A stretch of 39,610 bases of DNA from Paenibacillus sp. PastM-3. GTDB lineage: Bacteria > Bacillota > Bacilli > Paenibacillales > Paenibacillaceae. Positions 32,151-39,610 of this stretch are shown one piece after another. Under the pieces are notes generated by a model. That model did not search any database and was not told the DNA's origin. It saw nothing but the letters and a program-made list of their open reading frames with translations. A program made the position numbers and the translations under genes. Numbering within the stretch: the first letter of the stretch is position 1; the number at the start of each line of letters is the position of its first letter. Location of the stretch: positions 1-39,610 of the forward strand of contig NZ_JARXXP010000039.1 in assembly GCF_029893965.1 (NCBI RefSeq). Reading direction: 5' to 3'.

Positions 32151-32973
32151 TATTTTTGCCTCCTCTCCGTTTCCAGAAAGCAGAGCTCTTCTCCTTCAGC
32201 GTCGAAGATGCGCTCAGCTCCTGATGAAGCTTCGAGATCAGCGACTCTTCCTTAATGTCACGCACGATCTGCCCGTTAATGGCCAACGATATTTGACCTG
32301 TCTCCTCAGAGACTACAACAGATACCGAGTCCGCAACCTCACTGATCCCGATCGCCGCACGGTGGCGTGTCCCCAGCTCCTTGCTGATGAACGGATTCTC
32401 CGAGAGAGGAAGATAACAGGCAGCAGCAGCAATCTGTCCGTCCTGCATAATCAGCGCACCGTCATGCAGCGGAGTATTGGGAATAAAAATATTAATCAGC
32501 AGCTCCGAGCTTACCACGGAACGCATTGGAATGCCCGATTCGGTGTACTCATTCAGCCCAGTCGCCCGCTCAAATACGATAAGTGCCCCGATTTTACGCT
32601 TGGACAGGTAGTTCACGGCTTTAATCACTTCACCGACCAGCCGGCTGATCTCCTCATCATTCTCCGAAGCCCGGCCAAAAAACTTGCCCCGGCCAAGCTG
32701 CTCCAGCCCCCTGCGCAGCTCAGGCTGAAAAATGATAAAGATCGCAAATACCCCGAACGTATAGATCTGGTTCATCAGCCATTTCAGCGTGTAGAGATCC
32801 AGAATCGTGCTCAGCGCCCAGATAATAACCAGCACAAGAATCCCCTTAAGCAGCTGGACTGCCCGTGTGCCGCGCACCATATTGAGGACCTTGTAGATAA
32901 TGTAGCTGACGATCAGAACATCAATTATATCTTTAATGGATTCTTTCCATGTTAAGTCGGTAAAATAGCTCAT
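32143..32973 (-). CDS. cdaA: Membrane diadenylate cyclase CdaA, 276 aa
   Basis: Makes the essential messenger c-di-AMP, which controls potassium and osmolyte balance and wall integrity. Three hydrophobic helices (about 16-32, 40-60, 68-84) precede a cytoplasmic DAC domain with LHDGALIM (DGA 171-173) and GTRHRAAIG (RHR 203-205), both catalytic. Length is normal. It heads the cdaA-cdaR-glmM set and lies downstream of rsiW behind a terminator, so it probably has its own promoter in the 206-bp gap; TGAAAC boxes occur there but none has a properly spaced CGT partner. Confidence 0.97.
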   Translation of the reverse strand: MSYFTDLTWKESIKDIIDVLIVSYIIYKVLNMVRGTRAVQLLKGILVLVIIWALSTILDLYTLKWLMNQIYTFGVFAIFIIFQPELRRGLEQLGRGKFFGRASENDEEISRLVGEVIKAVNYLSKRKIGALIVFERATGLNEYTESGIPMRSVVSSELLINIFIPNTPLHDGALIMQDGQIAAAACYLPLSENPFISKELGTRHRAAIGISEVADSVSVVVSEETGQISLAINGQIVRDIKEESLISKLHQELSASSTLKEKSSAFWKRRGGKNNG

Positions 32974-33114
32974 TGCCCAAAACCCCCGTCATTTCATATT
33001 AGCTGGGTTTATGTAAATTGTCTGTAAGATCTGTTTCATATCTAGGTTATAACGTTCACGCCCAGGTTGCAAGTTTCACATGCCGGGGAATGCTGAGAAT
33101 GTCTTTCCGGACAA

Positions 33115-33148
33115 TAAAAAAGCGCCATCTTTCTGGAAAAAGAGGCGC
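33115..33148 (-). terminator. Intrinsic terminator after rsiW
   Basis: GCGCC-TCTTT pairs with AAAGA-T-GGCGC (one bulge) around a short loop, followed by TTTTTTATT on the minus strand. It separates sigW-rsiW from cdaA. Confidence 0.75.
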
Positions 33149-33179
33149 AAATACTATTTCTGCATAAAGGCCATGCGGG

Positions 33180-33794
33180 TTAACGGTAGGCAACTTCAGA
33201 GAACATGTTCGTCACTTTATACCAGAGCCAGCTTACCGCTTGGTCTATGCTTTTGACTTGCCCGGAGATATGGGCTGTAGATGCTTTGTACAGAGTACCG
33301 TCGATCACCGTCACGTTACCGTTGACTTCCCCGTACACCTGAGTTTTGCCGTTCTCCACCGTGAGGTTGCCGGTAATTGTTTTGCCGGACGGTACAATGA
33401 CAGTATCGCCCATGATCACAACCTGGTCGAGGTCACTGCCTCTGACGACAAGCTGCTGGTCCTGATTCCAGAAAGTCACCGAGCTCATCAGCATCACCAG
33501 CAGAAACACAGACGCCGCCGTAAGGGCCGGATGCCTTTTGATCCAGGTAATAAAAGCTCTTTCCTTCTTCGGCTTCGGCAGCGAATCCATTATCCGGCTC
33601 ACCAGATCGTCTGAGGCCACCGCATTCTGGTGCATCAGGGAGAACATCAGCATATCAGTTTGTTCCAATTCTTTGAACTTTGCACGGCAATCCGGACAGG
33701 ATAGAAGATGCTCCTTCAATTCCCTCTGCTGCAGCTCGGGCAAGTCGTCATCCAGGTAATCATGCATCAAAGAGACGGCCAGTTTGCATTCCAT
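33180..33794 (-). CDS. rsiW: Anti-sigma-W factor RsiW, 204 aa
   Basis: Membrane-bound inhibitor of the ECF factor encoded just upstream, released by regulated proteolysis under envelope stress. The N-terminal zinc-binding anti-sigma domain shows C3 and H29-x3-C33-x2-C36 (EHLLSCPDC). A single membrane helix lies near 88-108. The external part (about 115-185) has short repeated strands (GKTITGNLTVENGKTQVYG, GNVTVIDGTLY) resembling a small bactofilin-like beta structure. I choose the second ATG (33794), 9 nt after AAAGGA, over an upstream ATG at 33812 that lacks a ribosome site. Confidence 0.9.
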   Translation of the reverse strand: MECKLAVSLMHDYLDDDLPELQQRELKEHLLSCPDCRAKFKELEQTDMLMFSLMHQNAVASDDLVSRIMDSLPKPKKERAFITWIKRHPALTAASVFLLVMLMSSVTFWNQDQQLVVRGSDLDQVVIMGDTVIVPSGKTITGNLTVENGKTQVYGEVNGNVTVIDGTLYKASTAHISGQVKSIDQAVSWLWYKVTNMFSEVAYR

Positions 33795-33913
33795 AGGAGC
33801 CAATCCTTTCATGAGTGCTATTTAATTATTTCAAGGCAAAGGGACAGTACATAAGACTTGCTTAACTTACATACGGCACTGCCAGTCAGACGTTTCATAA
33901 AAAACATCTATTT

Positions 33914-34480
33914 TTACATTTTCGGGCTTAATTTTTTACGCAAAAACTCGCGTCCGCGGTGTACCCGGGTCTTGATCGTCGTTACCGGCATATCCAGCAC
34001 GTCACTGATCTCCTGAAGCGACAGATCCTGCAGATAACGCAGTATCATTACAGACCGGTATTTCACCGGCAGGCTGTCAATGGCCTCGTAGATCACCCTC
34101 TGCGTCTCTGAGAGCAGCAGTTCCGTCTCCGGGGTGACATTATCACTCGGAATCATTGAATAGCCGTCAATGCCTTCCTGGTCGTTCATCTCTGCATCCA
34201 GCGAATAGGTCGGCTTACGCTTGCGCAGCCTGTCGATACAGAGGTTCGTACCAATCCTGTAAATCCAGGTTGAGAATTTCTGTTTGTCATCATAACGGTC
34301 CAAATTCCGGTACACACGCAAAAAAGTCTCCTGAACAATATCCTCCGCCTCATGACGGTTGTTCAGCATCCGGTAAGCCAAATGATATATTTTGTCTTTA
34401 TATAGTTCCACAAGCTCGGCAAATGCTCTTTGGTCGCCCTTCAAGGCGAGCTTTGTCAATCTGCCTTCCAAATTCTCCAC
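33914..34480 (-). CDS. sigW: ECF RNA polymerase sigma factor SigW, 188 aa
   Basis: Alternative sigma factor for envelope and antimicrobial stress. Sigma region 2 is at about 24-90 (DIVQETFLRVYRNLDRYD, FSTWIYRIGTNLCIDRLRK) and region 4 at about 130-182 (LPVKYRSVMILRYLQDLSLQEIS, VTTIKTRVHRGREFLRKKL). GTG start with GGGGGAG 7 nt before. Adjacent to its anti-sigma gene, and in the Bacillus-type order with cdaA, cdaR, glmM and glmS. No perfect sigma-W autoregulatory promoter is visible, only a sigma-A-like one. Confidence 0.95.
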   Translation of the reverse strand: MENLEGRLTKLALKGDQRAFAELVELYKDKIYHLAYRMLNNRHEAEDIVQETFLRVYRNLDRYDDKQKFSTWIYRIGTNLCIDRLRKRKPTYSLDAEMNDQEGIDGYSMIPSDNVTPETELLLSETQRVIYEAIDSLPVKYRSVMILRYLQDLSLQEISDVLDMPVTTIKTRVHRGREFLRKKLSPKM

Positions 34481-34544
34481 CTGTTAACTCCCCCAGACTT
34501 GCCGCCCCTGGTCTTTCATCTCATCTGAATGTCCACGGTACAAG

Positions 34545-34573
34545 CATATAAATCGTAAATCAAGTTTGGTCAA
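34545..34573 (-). promoter_or_regulatory. Possible sigma-A promoter of sigW
   Basis: On the minus strand TTGACC (34573-34568), a 17-bp spacer and TATATG (34550-34545), about 65 bp before the sigW start. The remainder of 34481-34806 has no recognised feature. Confidence 0.4.
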
Positions 34574-34800
34574 AAATCAAGGATTGGATTGTTACCTTAT
34601 GCGGATTGCGGGCTTGATTAGAATACCTTTAATAATCCGCTGCTTAGCGGCAACTCCGAGAAAGCTTTGGACCTCCGGCCACTGTTATGCTCAGATTCCT
34701 CCAATTATAACCGTTGTCTGCGGTAGGAATTCGATCATAAAGGCGGACGCTGACGCTCCTCCAGTTCCAAAGCCTCTCTCCGCAACATGCACTAGAATAC

Positions 34801-34849
34801 ACACAAAAAACGGAGATCTGCCGCACTACGTGCATTAGATCTCCGTTTT
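34801..34849 (-). terminator. Intrinsic terminator after ppc
   Basis: A 13-bp perfect stem (AAAACGGAGATCT at 34807-34819 with AGATCTCCGTTTT at 34837-34849), followed by TTTTTTGTGT on the minus strand. It ends ppc transcription before sigW. Confidence 0.88.
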
Positions 34850-34951
34850 GTTTATTCCCGCTAATTCAGAGCCTGAGTTTCGGGAGTATTCCTCATATGC
34901 TTTTGATACCCTTTATTAGTAATCCTGCCGTAAGCCTAGAAACTCCGGGCA

Positions 34952-37744
34952 TCAGCCCGTATTCCGCAGCCCTGCAGCAATACCGTTAATAGTAAGCAAT
35001 ACTTCACGCAGCAGCTCTGCGTCATCACCCTCGGCATCGCGCAGTGCTCTTAGCTCAGACAGCAGCTGTACCTGGAGGTAGCTCAGCGGATCAACATAAG
35101 GGTTGCGCAGCCGGATCGATTCCTGAATAACCGGAACGTTGTCCAGAATGTCATGCTGGCCGGTGATTTTGAGGATCAGCTCGGATGTCAGCTTGAATTC
35201 CGCTTCAATCTGGCCAAAGATCCGCTTGCGCGCTTCGTCATTTTTGCCCATGGAGGCGTACTCCTCGGCAATAACCAGGTCTGCCTTGGCGATTGCCATC
35301 TGCAGCGTATCAATCAGTGTGGTAAAGAAGGAGAATTCAGCATACATAGTCTGCAAAATCTTCAGATTCTCTTCTTTGCCTTCATAGAAGCTCTGCAGCC
35401 CTGTTCCGGCAGCATACCAGGCCGGCAGCAGGTAGCGGCTCTGCGTCCAGGCAAATACCCACGGGATCGCACGCAGATCCTCAAAGCGGTCGCTGTTCTT
35501 GCGTTTGGATGGACGTGAACCGATATTCAGCTCGCCCACCTCAGGCAGAGGTGTCGCCTCTTTGAAGAAGGTCAGGAAGTCCGGATCACGGAAAATCAGG
35601 TCCTGATATTTGGTCAGGGAAACTTCAGAGATACGGGCTACAATTTCATCCCACTTGGCTTCGTACAGATCTGCCTCCGGCGTTCTGGCGTGAATGGCTG
35701 CCGTCACCAGTGCCGATGTAGCCTGCTCCAGACTCCGGTAAGCAATGCCCTGCATGGAATAACGGGAAGAGATCACTTCACCCTGCTCCGTAATCTTGAT
35801 TCCGCCGCCGATTGTGGAAGCCGGCTGGGCAAGAATACTGCGGTTCAGCGGCATGCCGCCGCGTCCAAGCGCCCCGCCGCGCCCGTGGAAGAACTTCAGC
35901 TTGATGCCGAATTCATCCGCTGTAGCCGTAATCTGCTTCAGCGCAACTCGCAGCTCCCAGTTCGCAGTAACCACACCGCCGTCTTTATTGCTGTCGGAAT
36001 AGCCGAGCATAATCTCCTGCAGGTCGTTCATTGCCCGTACCGCTTCACGGTAGATCGGCATGCTGAGCAGCCGCTTCATAATCTGCGGCGCGTTGTGCAG
36101 GTCATCAATGGTCTCAAACAGCGGTACAGCCTGCAATGTGCAAACTACAGTTCCATCGTTGTCCTTGCGGAACAAGCCAACTTCTTTGGAGAATACCATT
36201 ACTTCCAGAATGTCGCTTGCTGCTTCCGCCATACTGATCAGATAACTGGTGATACACTGCTTGCCGTATTCCTCCTGCGCCAGATAGATCGTGCGGTATA
36301 CCGCAAGACATTCCTCTGTACTTTCACTGTACGACTGGTACGGGGAAGTTAGCGGCCGCGGATCGTTGAGCAGAGACTCAAGCAGCTTCACCTTCTCATC
36401 TTCCGGCATTTTGGCGTAGTCCTGGGTAATGTTCATCTTCGCCAGGACTTCGGCCATTGCATTTTCGTGCTCCTGGCTGTGCTGGCGGACATCCAATGCC
36501 GCAGTGTGGAAGCCGAACAGCTCCACCTGCCGGATTAGCTTCTTAATGTAAGTATCCGCTACATAGTCGGCATAATGATGCCGCAGACTGCGATCAATCA
36601 CATTCAGGTCATCTATGAACTGCTGCGGAGTCGTGTAGCGCTCCGGCGTTCCTTTTTTCTCGTCGTCGAGCACGTTCTGTGTCTTCGAGATCATATAGCT
36701 GAGCTTAATCCGGTAAGGCTCATTGTCATTGCGCCAGGCATCAATCCGGTTCAGTTTAATGATCTTGCGGTCTTCTTCAATCGAATCCAGCAGTTCTTCT
36801 GTAACGCTGACGATGCTTGTACTAAAGCTGAGATACTGCATGAGTTCACGCATAATGCGCTGATATTCCCGGATAGCCAGCTTGCGCTGCAGACGAAGCG
36901 TCTGTAGCGTCACCGCCGCCGTTACGGACGGATTGCCGTCACGGTCTCCACCGATCCATGATCCAAAACGCAGGTATGTCGGCACATGCCAATTCTGTCC
37001 CGGATAGTATTTGCTCAAACATCGTTCAAGTTCCTGATATACATCCGGCAGCACCTGGAAAATCGTCTCATGGAAATAATACATCCCGTTCCGCACTTCA
37101 TCCAGTACTGTCGGTTTGCGGTCACGCAATTCATCTGTCTGCCACAGAGTAATAACTTCATTCAGCAGTTTCTCACGGAGCTGTTCGCGTTCACGGAATG
37201 TCAGTGTCGGATTGTCGAGCCCCATTACATCATCTGATATCCGCTTGTGAATATCAAGAATGGCCCGCCGCATTGCTTCCGTAGGGTGAGCGGTCATGAC
37301 CAGCTCCAATGACAGGTTGTTCATAATGTCATGAACATCCTCTTGGGAGAAATCACGTTCACGGAGCTCCTGAATCGCACTTTCGATAGATCCCGGCTGT
37401 ACCGTGTCCCCTGCAGAACGCTCATAGTCCCGCTTACGGCGGATCCGGTGATTCTGCTCAGCGATGTTTACCAATTGAAAATAAATGGCAAACGCCCGTA
37501 TTACCTGGTGTCGATTCTCAGGATCCAATGAGCCAATCAGCTCTTTAAATTCATTGTGCAGTTCAGGCAAAAATAATGAGCGAAGCGATTTACTGGTCTC
37601 ACGGATTTTCTCCACGACCTCCAGCAGTTCGTTACCGCCTTGGTGAACCAAGACTTCGCCCAAGATGTTCCCCAGGAACCGTACGTCACGCCGCAGCAGA
37701 TTATTGGAATTGCTTTTGCTGACAGCTGTCGTAAGTTCGGTCAT
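34952..37744 (-). CDS. ppc: Phosphoenolpyruvate carboxylase, 930 aa
   Basis: Carboxylates phosphoenolpyruvate to oxaloacetate, refilling the TCA cycle. The first catalytic histidine is H153 in VMTAHPTEAMRR; GGDRDGNP and the mobile loop FHGRGGALGRGG (about 620) are present. The C-terminal GLRNTG is the family end. Full length, unbroken frame. ATG with GGGGGGAG 4 nt upstream, a rather close spacing. Monocistronic: terminator behind it, 540-bp gap before. Regulation by acetyl-CoA or aspartate is known for the family but not visible here. Confidence 0.98.
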   Translation of the reverse strand: MTELTTAVSKSNSNNLLRRDVRFLGNILGEVLVHQGGNELLEVVEKIRETSKSLRSLFLPELHNEFKELIGSLDPENRHQVIRAFAIYFQLVNIAEQNHRIRRKRDYERSAGDTVQPGSIESAIQELRERDFSQEDVHDIMNNLSLELVMTAHPTEAMRRAILDIHKRISDDVMGLDNPTLTFREREQLREKLLNEVITLWQTDELRDRKPTVLDEVRNGMYYFHETIFQVLPDVYQELERCLSKYYPGQNWHVPTYLRFGSWIGGDRDGNPSVTAAVTLQTLRLQRKLAIREYQRIMRELMQYLSFSTSIVSVTEELLDSIEEDRKIIKLNRIDAWRNDNEPYRIKLSYMISKTQNVLDDEKKGTPERYTTPQQFIDDLNVIDRSLRHHYADYVADTYIKKLIRQVELFGFHTAALDVRQHSQEHENAMAEVLAKMNITQDYAKMPEDEKVKLLESLLNDPRPLTSPYQSYSESTEECLAVYRTIYLAQEEYGKQCITSYLISMAEAASDILEVMVFSKEVGLFRKDNDGTVVCTLQAVPLFETIDDLHNAPQIMKRLLSMPIYREAVRAMNDLQEIMLGYSDSNKDGGVVTANWELRVALKQITATADEFGIKLKFFHGRGGALGRGGMPLNRSILAQPASTIGGGIKITEQGEVISSRYSMQGIAYRSLEQATSALVTAAIHARTPEADLYEAKWDEIVARISEVSLTKYQDLIFRDPDFLTFFKEATPLPEVGELNIGSRPSKRKNSDRFEDLRAIPWVFAWTQSRYLLPAWYAAGTGLQSFYEGKEENLKILQTMYAEFSFFTTLIDTLQMAIAKADLVIAEEYASMGKNDEARKRIFGQIEAEFKLTSELILKITGQHDILDNVPVIQESIRLRNPYVDPLSYLQVQLLSELRALRDAEGDDAELLREVLLTINGIAAGLRNTG

Positions 37745-38224
37745 GCTGCTCCCCCCATCCTCTTCCGGATCAATGTCCTAACATTGTCTATTTGAAGCTT
37801 TCCTCATATCATACAGTAATACCCATCGGAAATCTCCAACTTATTGCGCTGTAAAGCGCTGCAGTAATTACGATTATACACCAAATTCATTCATTATACA
37901 GTCATAAAATATTTATGTATTTTATTTCATTATAATGGCTGCCCTTTGGAGTATTTATGTGCAAGGTTTACACGGCATGTAGGTATTGATTGCATTATAC
38001 ACGGATTACGGAAGAATGGAAATTGGGGTTATTGAATGCGGGTGATAAAATAAGTTTACCACGGCTATATCGAGGTTAAGAGCTTCTAGAATCGCCTCTT
38101 TCGGGTTATCGTGTCACCCCCTACTTTCCAGCGTCTAAAACACACACGCAGCTTAGAAGAGCCTATAGAAGGCCTTAAAGGCCATCATAATTTTTACTAA
38201 AAAATTCATTCAAAATAATCATAG
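37745..38224. other. Intergenic region between ppc and the tRNA array
   Basis: No gene is supported. On the minus strand two TATAAT boxes (37898-37893 and 37878-37873) lie about 130-150 bp upstream of ppc; neither has a good -35. A short GCGCT-GTAA-AGCGC hairpin sits near 37847-37860 in the ppc leader. Confidence 0.5.
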
Positions 38225-38263
38225 TAAAAATAAAACAAAAAACCCCTACCGAAGTAGGAGTTT
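38225..38263 (-). terminator. Terminator of the rRNA-tRNA operon
   Basis: AAACCCCTAC (38240-38249) pairs with GTAGGAGTTT (38254-38263) around a CGAA/TTCG loop, with one wobble. On the minus strand it is followed by TTTTTTGTTTTATTTTT. It follows the last tRNA-Pro. Confidence 0.88.
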
Positions 38264-38284
38264 CTGTCAGGCGAAGCTGTAGTA

Positions 38285-38358
38285 TCGGGATGACACGATT
38301 TGAACATGCGACCCCCTGGTCCCAAACCAGGTGCTCTACCAAGCTGAGCTACATCCCG
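38285..38358 (-). tRNA. tRNA-Pro (UGG), copy 2
   Basis: Cloverleaf with acceptor CGGGATG/CATCCCG and anticodon loop TTTGGGA (anticodon TGG). No encoded CCA. Identical in sequence to 38460-38533. Last tRNA of the array. Confidence 0.95.
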
Positions 38359-38374
38359 AAACAATATAAAATTA

Positions 38375-38448
38375 TGGAGCGGGTGATGGGAATCGAACCC
38401 ACGCTATTAGCTTGGAAGGCTAAAGTTCTACCATTGAACTACACCCGC
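38375..38448 (-). tRNA. tRNA-Gly (UCC)
   Basis: Acceptor GCGGGTG/CACCCGC, anticodon loop CTTCCAA, encoded CCA. Lies between the two tRNA-Pro copies. Confidence 0.95.
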
Positions 38449-38459
38449 AAAGATGAAAA

Positions 38460-38533
38460 TCGGGATGACACGATTTGAACATGCGACCCCCTGGTCCCAA
38501 ACCAGGTGCTCTACCAAGCTGAGCTACATCCCG
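38460..38533 (-). tRNA. tRNA-Pro (UGG), copy 1
   Basis: Same sequence as 38285-38358; anticodon TGG, no encoded CCA. Confidence 0.95.
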
Positions 38534-38539
38534 AAAAAA

Positions 38540-38616
38540 TGGCGCGCCCTAAGAGATTCGAACTCCTGACCTTTTGATTCGTAGTCAAACGCTCTATCCA
38601 GCTGAGCTAAGGGCGC
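38540..38616 (-). tRNA. tRNA-Arg (ACG)
   Basis: Acceptor GCGCCCT/AGGGCGC, anticodon loop CTACGAA, encoded CCA. The wobble adenosine would be edited to inosine. Confidence 0.95.
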
Positions 38617-38622
38617 AAATTA

Positions 38623-38697
38623 TGGAGCGGACGACGGGAATCGAACCCGCGACCCTCGCCTTGGCAAGGCGATGCTCTACCGCTGAGCCACGTCCGC
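38623..38697 (-). tRNA. tRNA-Gly (GCC)
   Basis: Acceptor GCGGACG/CGTCCGC, anticodon loop TTGCCAA, encoded CCA. Confidence 0.95.
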
Positions 38698-38705
38698 ATA
38701 TTAAG

Positions 38706-38789
38706 TGGTGCGCGTGAAGGGACTTGAACCCCCACGTCTTACGACGCCAGATCCTAAGTCTGGTGCGTCTGCCATTCCGCCACACGCGC
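38706..38789 (-). tRNA. tRNA-Leu (UAG)
   Basis: 84-nt class II tRNA with a long variable arm (CGTCGTAAGACG), anticodon loop CTTAGGA, encoded CCA. Confidence 0.95.
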
Positions 38790-38809
38790 AGAGTACTTTT
38801 TAATCAAAG

Positions 38810-38882
38810 TGAGCCATGAAGGACTCGAACCTTCGACACCCTGATTAAAAGTCAGGTGCTCTACCAACTGAGCTAATGGCTC
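38810..38882 (-). tRNA. tRNA-Lys (UUU)
   Basis: Acceptor GAGCCAT/ATGGCTC, anticodon loop CTTTTAA; CCA is not encoded. Confidence 0.95.
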
Positions 38883-38887
38883 GCAAT

Positions 38888-38961
38888 TGGCAGGGGATAT
38901 AGGATTCGAACCTATGATGACGGAGTCAGAGTCCGTTGCCTTACCACTTGGCGAATCCCCT
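38888..38961 (-). tRNA. tRNA-Gln (CUG)
   Basis: Acceptor AGGGGAT/ATCCCCT with A1-U72, anticodon stem ACGGA/TCCGT around loop CTCTGAC (anticodon CTG), encoded CCA. It reads CAG only. Confidence 0.88.
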
Positions 38962-39006
38962 ATAATGTAACATATCTACCATAACCATTCAATAGGATAA
39001 CGATTA

Positions 39007-39082
39007 TGGTGGAGGCTGAGGGGATCGAACCCCCGACCCTCTGCTTGTAAGGCAGATGCTCTCCCAGCTGAGCTAAGCCTCC
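39007..39082 (-). tRNA. tRNA-Val (UAC)
   Basis: Acceptor GGAGGCT/AGCCTCC, anticodon loop CTTACAA, encoded CCA. Confidence 0.95.
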
Positions 39083-39110
39083 GTATGTATAACCAAAAGC
39101 ATTAAATAAT

Positions 39111-39185
39111 TGGTGACCCGTAGGGGATTCGAACCCCTGTTACCTCCGTGAAAGGGAGGTGTCTTAACCCCTTGACCAACGGGCC
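39111..39185 (-). tRNA. tRNA-Glu (UUC)
   Basis: Acceptor GGCCCGT/ACGGGTC with one G-U pair, anticodon loop CTTTCAC, encoded CCA. Confidence 0.95.
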
Positions 39186-39197
39186 TTAAAAAATTTG

Positions 39198-39273
39198 TGG
39201 AGCTCTCAACCGGATTCGAACCGGTGACCTCTTCCTTACCATGGAAGCACTCTACCTGCTGAGCTATGAGAGC
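39198..39273 (-). tRNA. tRNA-Thr (GGU)
   Basis: Acceptor GCTCTCA/TGAGAGC, anticodon loop ATGGTAA, encoded CCA. Only 1 nt separates its 5' end from the CCA of tRNA-Asn. Confidence 0.93.
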
Positions 39274-39274
39274 A

Positions 39275-39350
39275 TGGCTCCCCGAACAGGACTCGAACCT
39301 GTGACAACTCGATTAACAGTCGAGTGCTCTACCAACTGAGCTATCAGGGA
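39275..39350 (-). tRNA. tRNA-Asn (GUU)
   Basis: Acceptor TCCCTGA/TCGGGGA with wobble pairs, anticodon loop CTGTTAA, encoded CCA. First tRNA after 5S rRNA. Confidence 0.94.
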
Positions 39351-39360
39351 ATATTATCCG

Positions 39361-39476
39361 CTTGGCGGCGTCCTACTCTCCCGGGACCCTTCGGTCCAAG
39401 TACCATCGGCGCTGGAAGGCTTAACGGTCGTGTTCGGGATGGGTACGCGTGGAACCCTTCCGCTATCGCCACCAAA
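39361..39476 (-). rRNA. rrf: 5S ribosomal RNA
   Basis: Classic 5S landmarks on the minus strand: TTTGGTGGCGATAGCG at the 5' side, CACGCGTACCCATCCCGAAC in the middle, GAGAGTAGGACGCCGCCAAG at the 3' side. About 116 nt. It lies about 57 bp after the 23S end. Confidence 0.95.
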
Positions 39477-39533
39477 CGTTACAGGCTTAATCACCTGAAA
39501 ACTGAATCCGAAACAAATCTGCGATTTAATATT

Positions 39534-39610
39534 GGATAAGCCCTCGACCGATTAGTATTGGTCAGCTCCATGCATTGCTGCACTTCCACCTCCAACCTAT
39601 CTACCTCGTC
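39534..39610 (-). rRNA. rrl: 23S ribosomal RNA, 3' end only
   Basis: The minus strand shows the conserved 23S terminus (GACCAATACTAATCGGTCGA, then GGGCTTATCC). The rest lies beyond the right edge. Confidence 0.93.

Noticed and set aside
33000..33090. Sigma-W autoregulatory promoter before cdaA
   Set aside because: TGAAAC boxes occur, but the nearest CGT motifs are at 12 or 18 bp, not the expected 16-17.
38006..38113. Short open stretch upstream of ppc with protein-like sequence (EAILEALNLDIAVVNL)
   Set aside because: It has no start codon after the preceding stop and no ribosome site, and is under 40 codons; at most a remnant.

Overview
The window looks like a Bacillales genome, most likely Paenibacillus or a close relative. 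The evidence is the gene order sigW-rsiW-cdaA-cdaR-glmM-glmS, a glmS ribozyme in the glmS leader, AGGAGG-type ribosome binding sites, TTG/GTG starts, and an rRNA operon ending in a long tRNA array. No species is claimed.

Layout. (1) 1-1260: edge-truncated IS110-family element. (2) 1280-7270: AT-rich accessory segment with an XRE regulator, a 1240-residue SEC-C/PD-(D/E)XK-like protein and a membrane protein. It ends in four 20-bp tandem sites and a TGT/ACA terminus that look like the right end of an old Tn7-like element. (3) 7273-26726: a complete 19,454-bp Tn7-like transposon with a 5-bp target duplication (ACAAC), three spaced TnsB-type sites at its left end, five packed sites at its right end, and tnsA-B-C-D-E. 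Its cargo is a degenerate methyltransferase/specificity fusion, a type I restriction-modification operon (hsdM-hsdS-hsdR) and a Pycsar-like cluster of three class III nucleotide cyclases around one DUF5706/PycTM-type membrane effector. (4) 26727-34573: the attTn7 side, with glmS, its ribozyme, glmM, cdaR, cdaA, rsiW and sigW. (5) 34807-37744: ppc. (6) 38225-39610: twelve tRNA genes, 5S rRNA and the 3' end of 23S rRNA. All genes are on the minus strand except the XRE regulator and the membrane protein.

How it works together. TnsD would recognise the conserved 3' end of glmS and direct TnsABC insertion about 24 bp downstream of the stop codon; TnsE gives a second targeting route. The cargo is anti-phage: restriction-modification as a first line and cyclic-nucleotide signalling to a membrane effector as a second. 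The old right end lies 2 bp from the new left end and has a different TnsB site sequence, so two unrelated Tn7-like elements appear to have been stacked at one attTn7 site. The most unusual points are this stack, the three-cyclase/one-effector layout, a cyclase gene whose stop codon lies inside a transposon end site, the degenerate methyltransferase-TRD fusion after tnsE, and the giant SEC-C protein in the older island.
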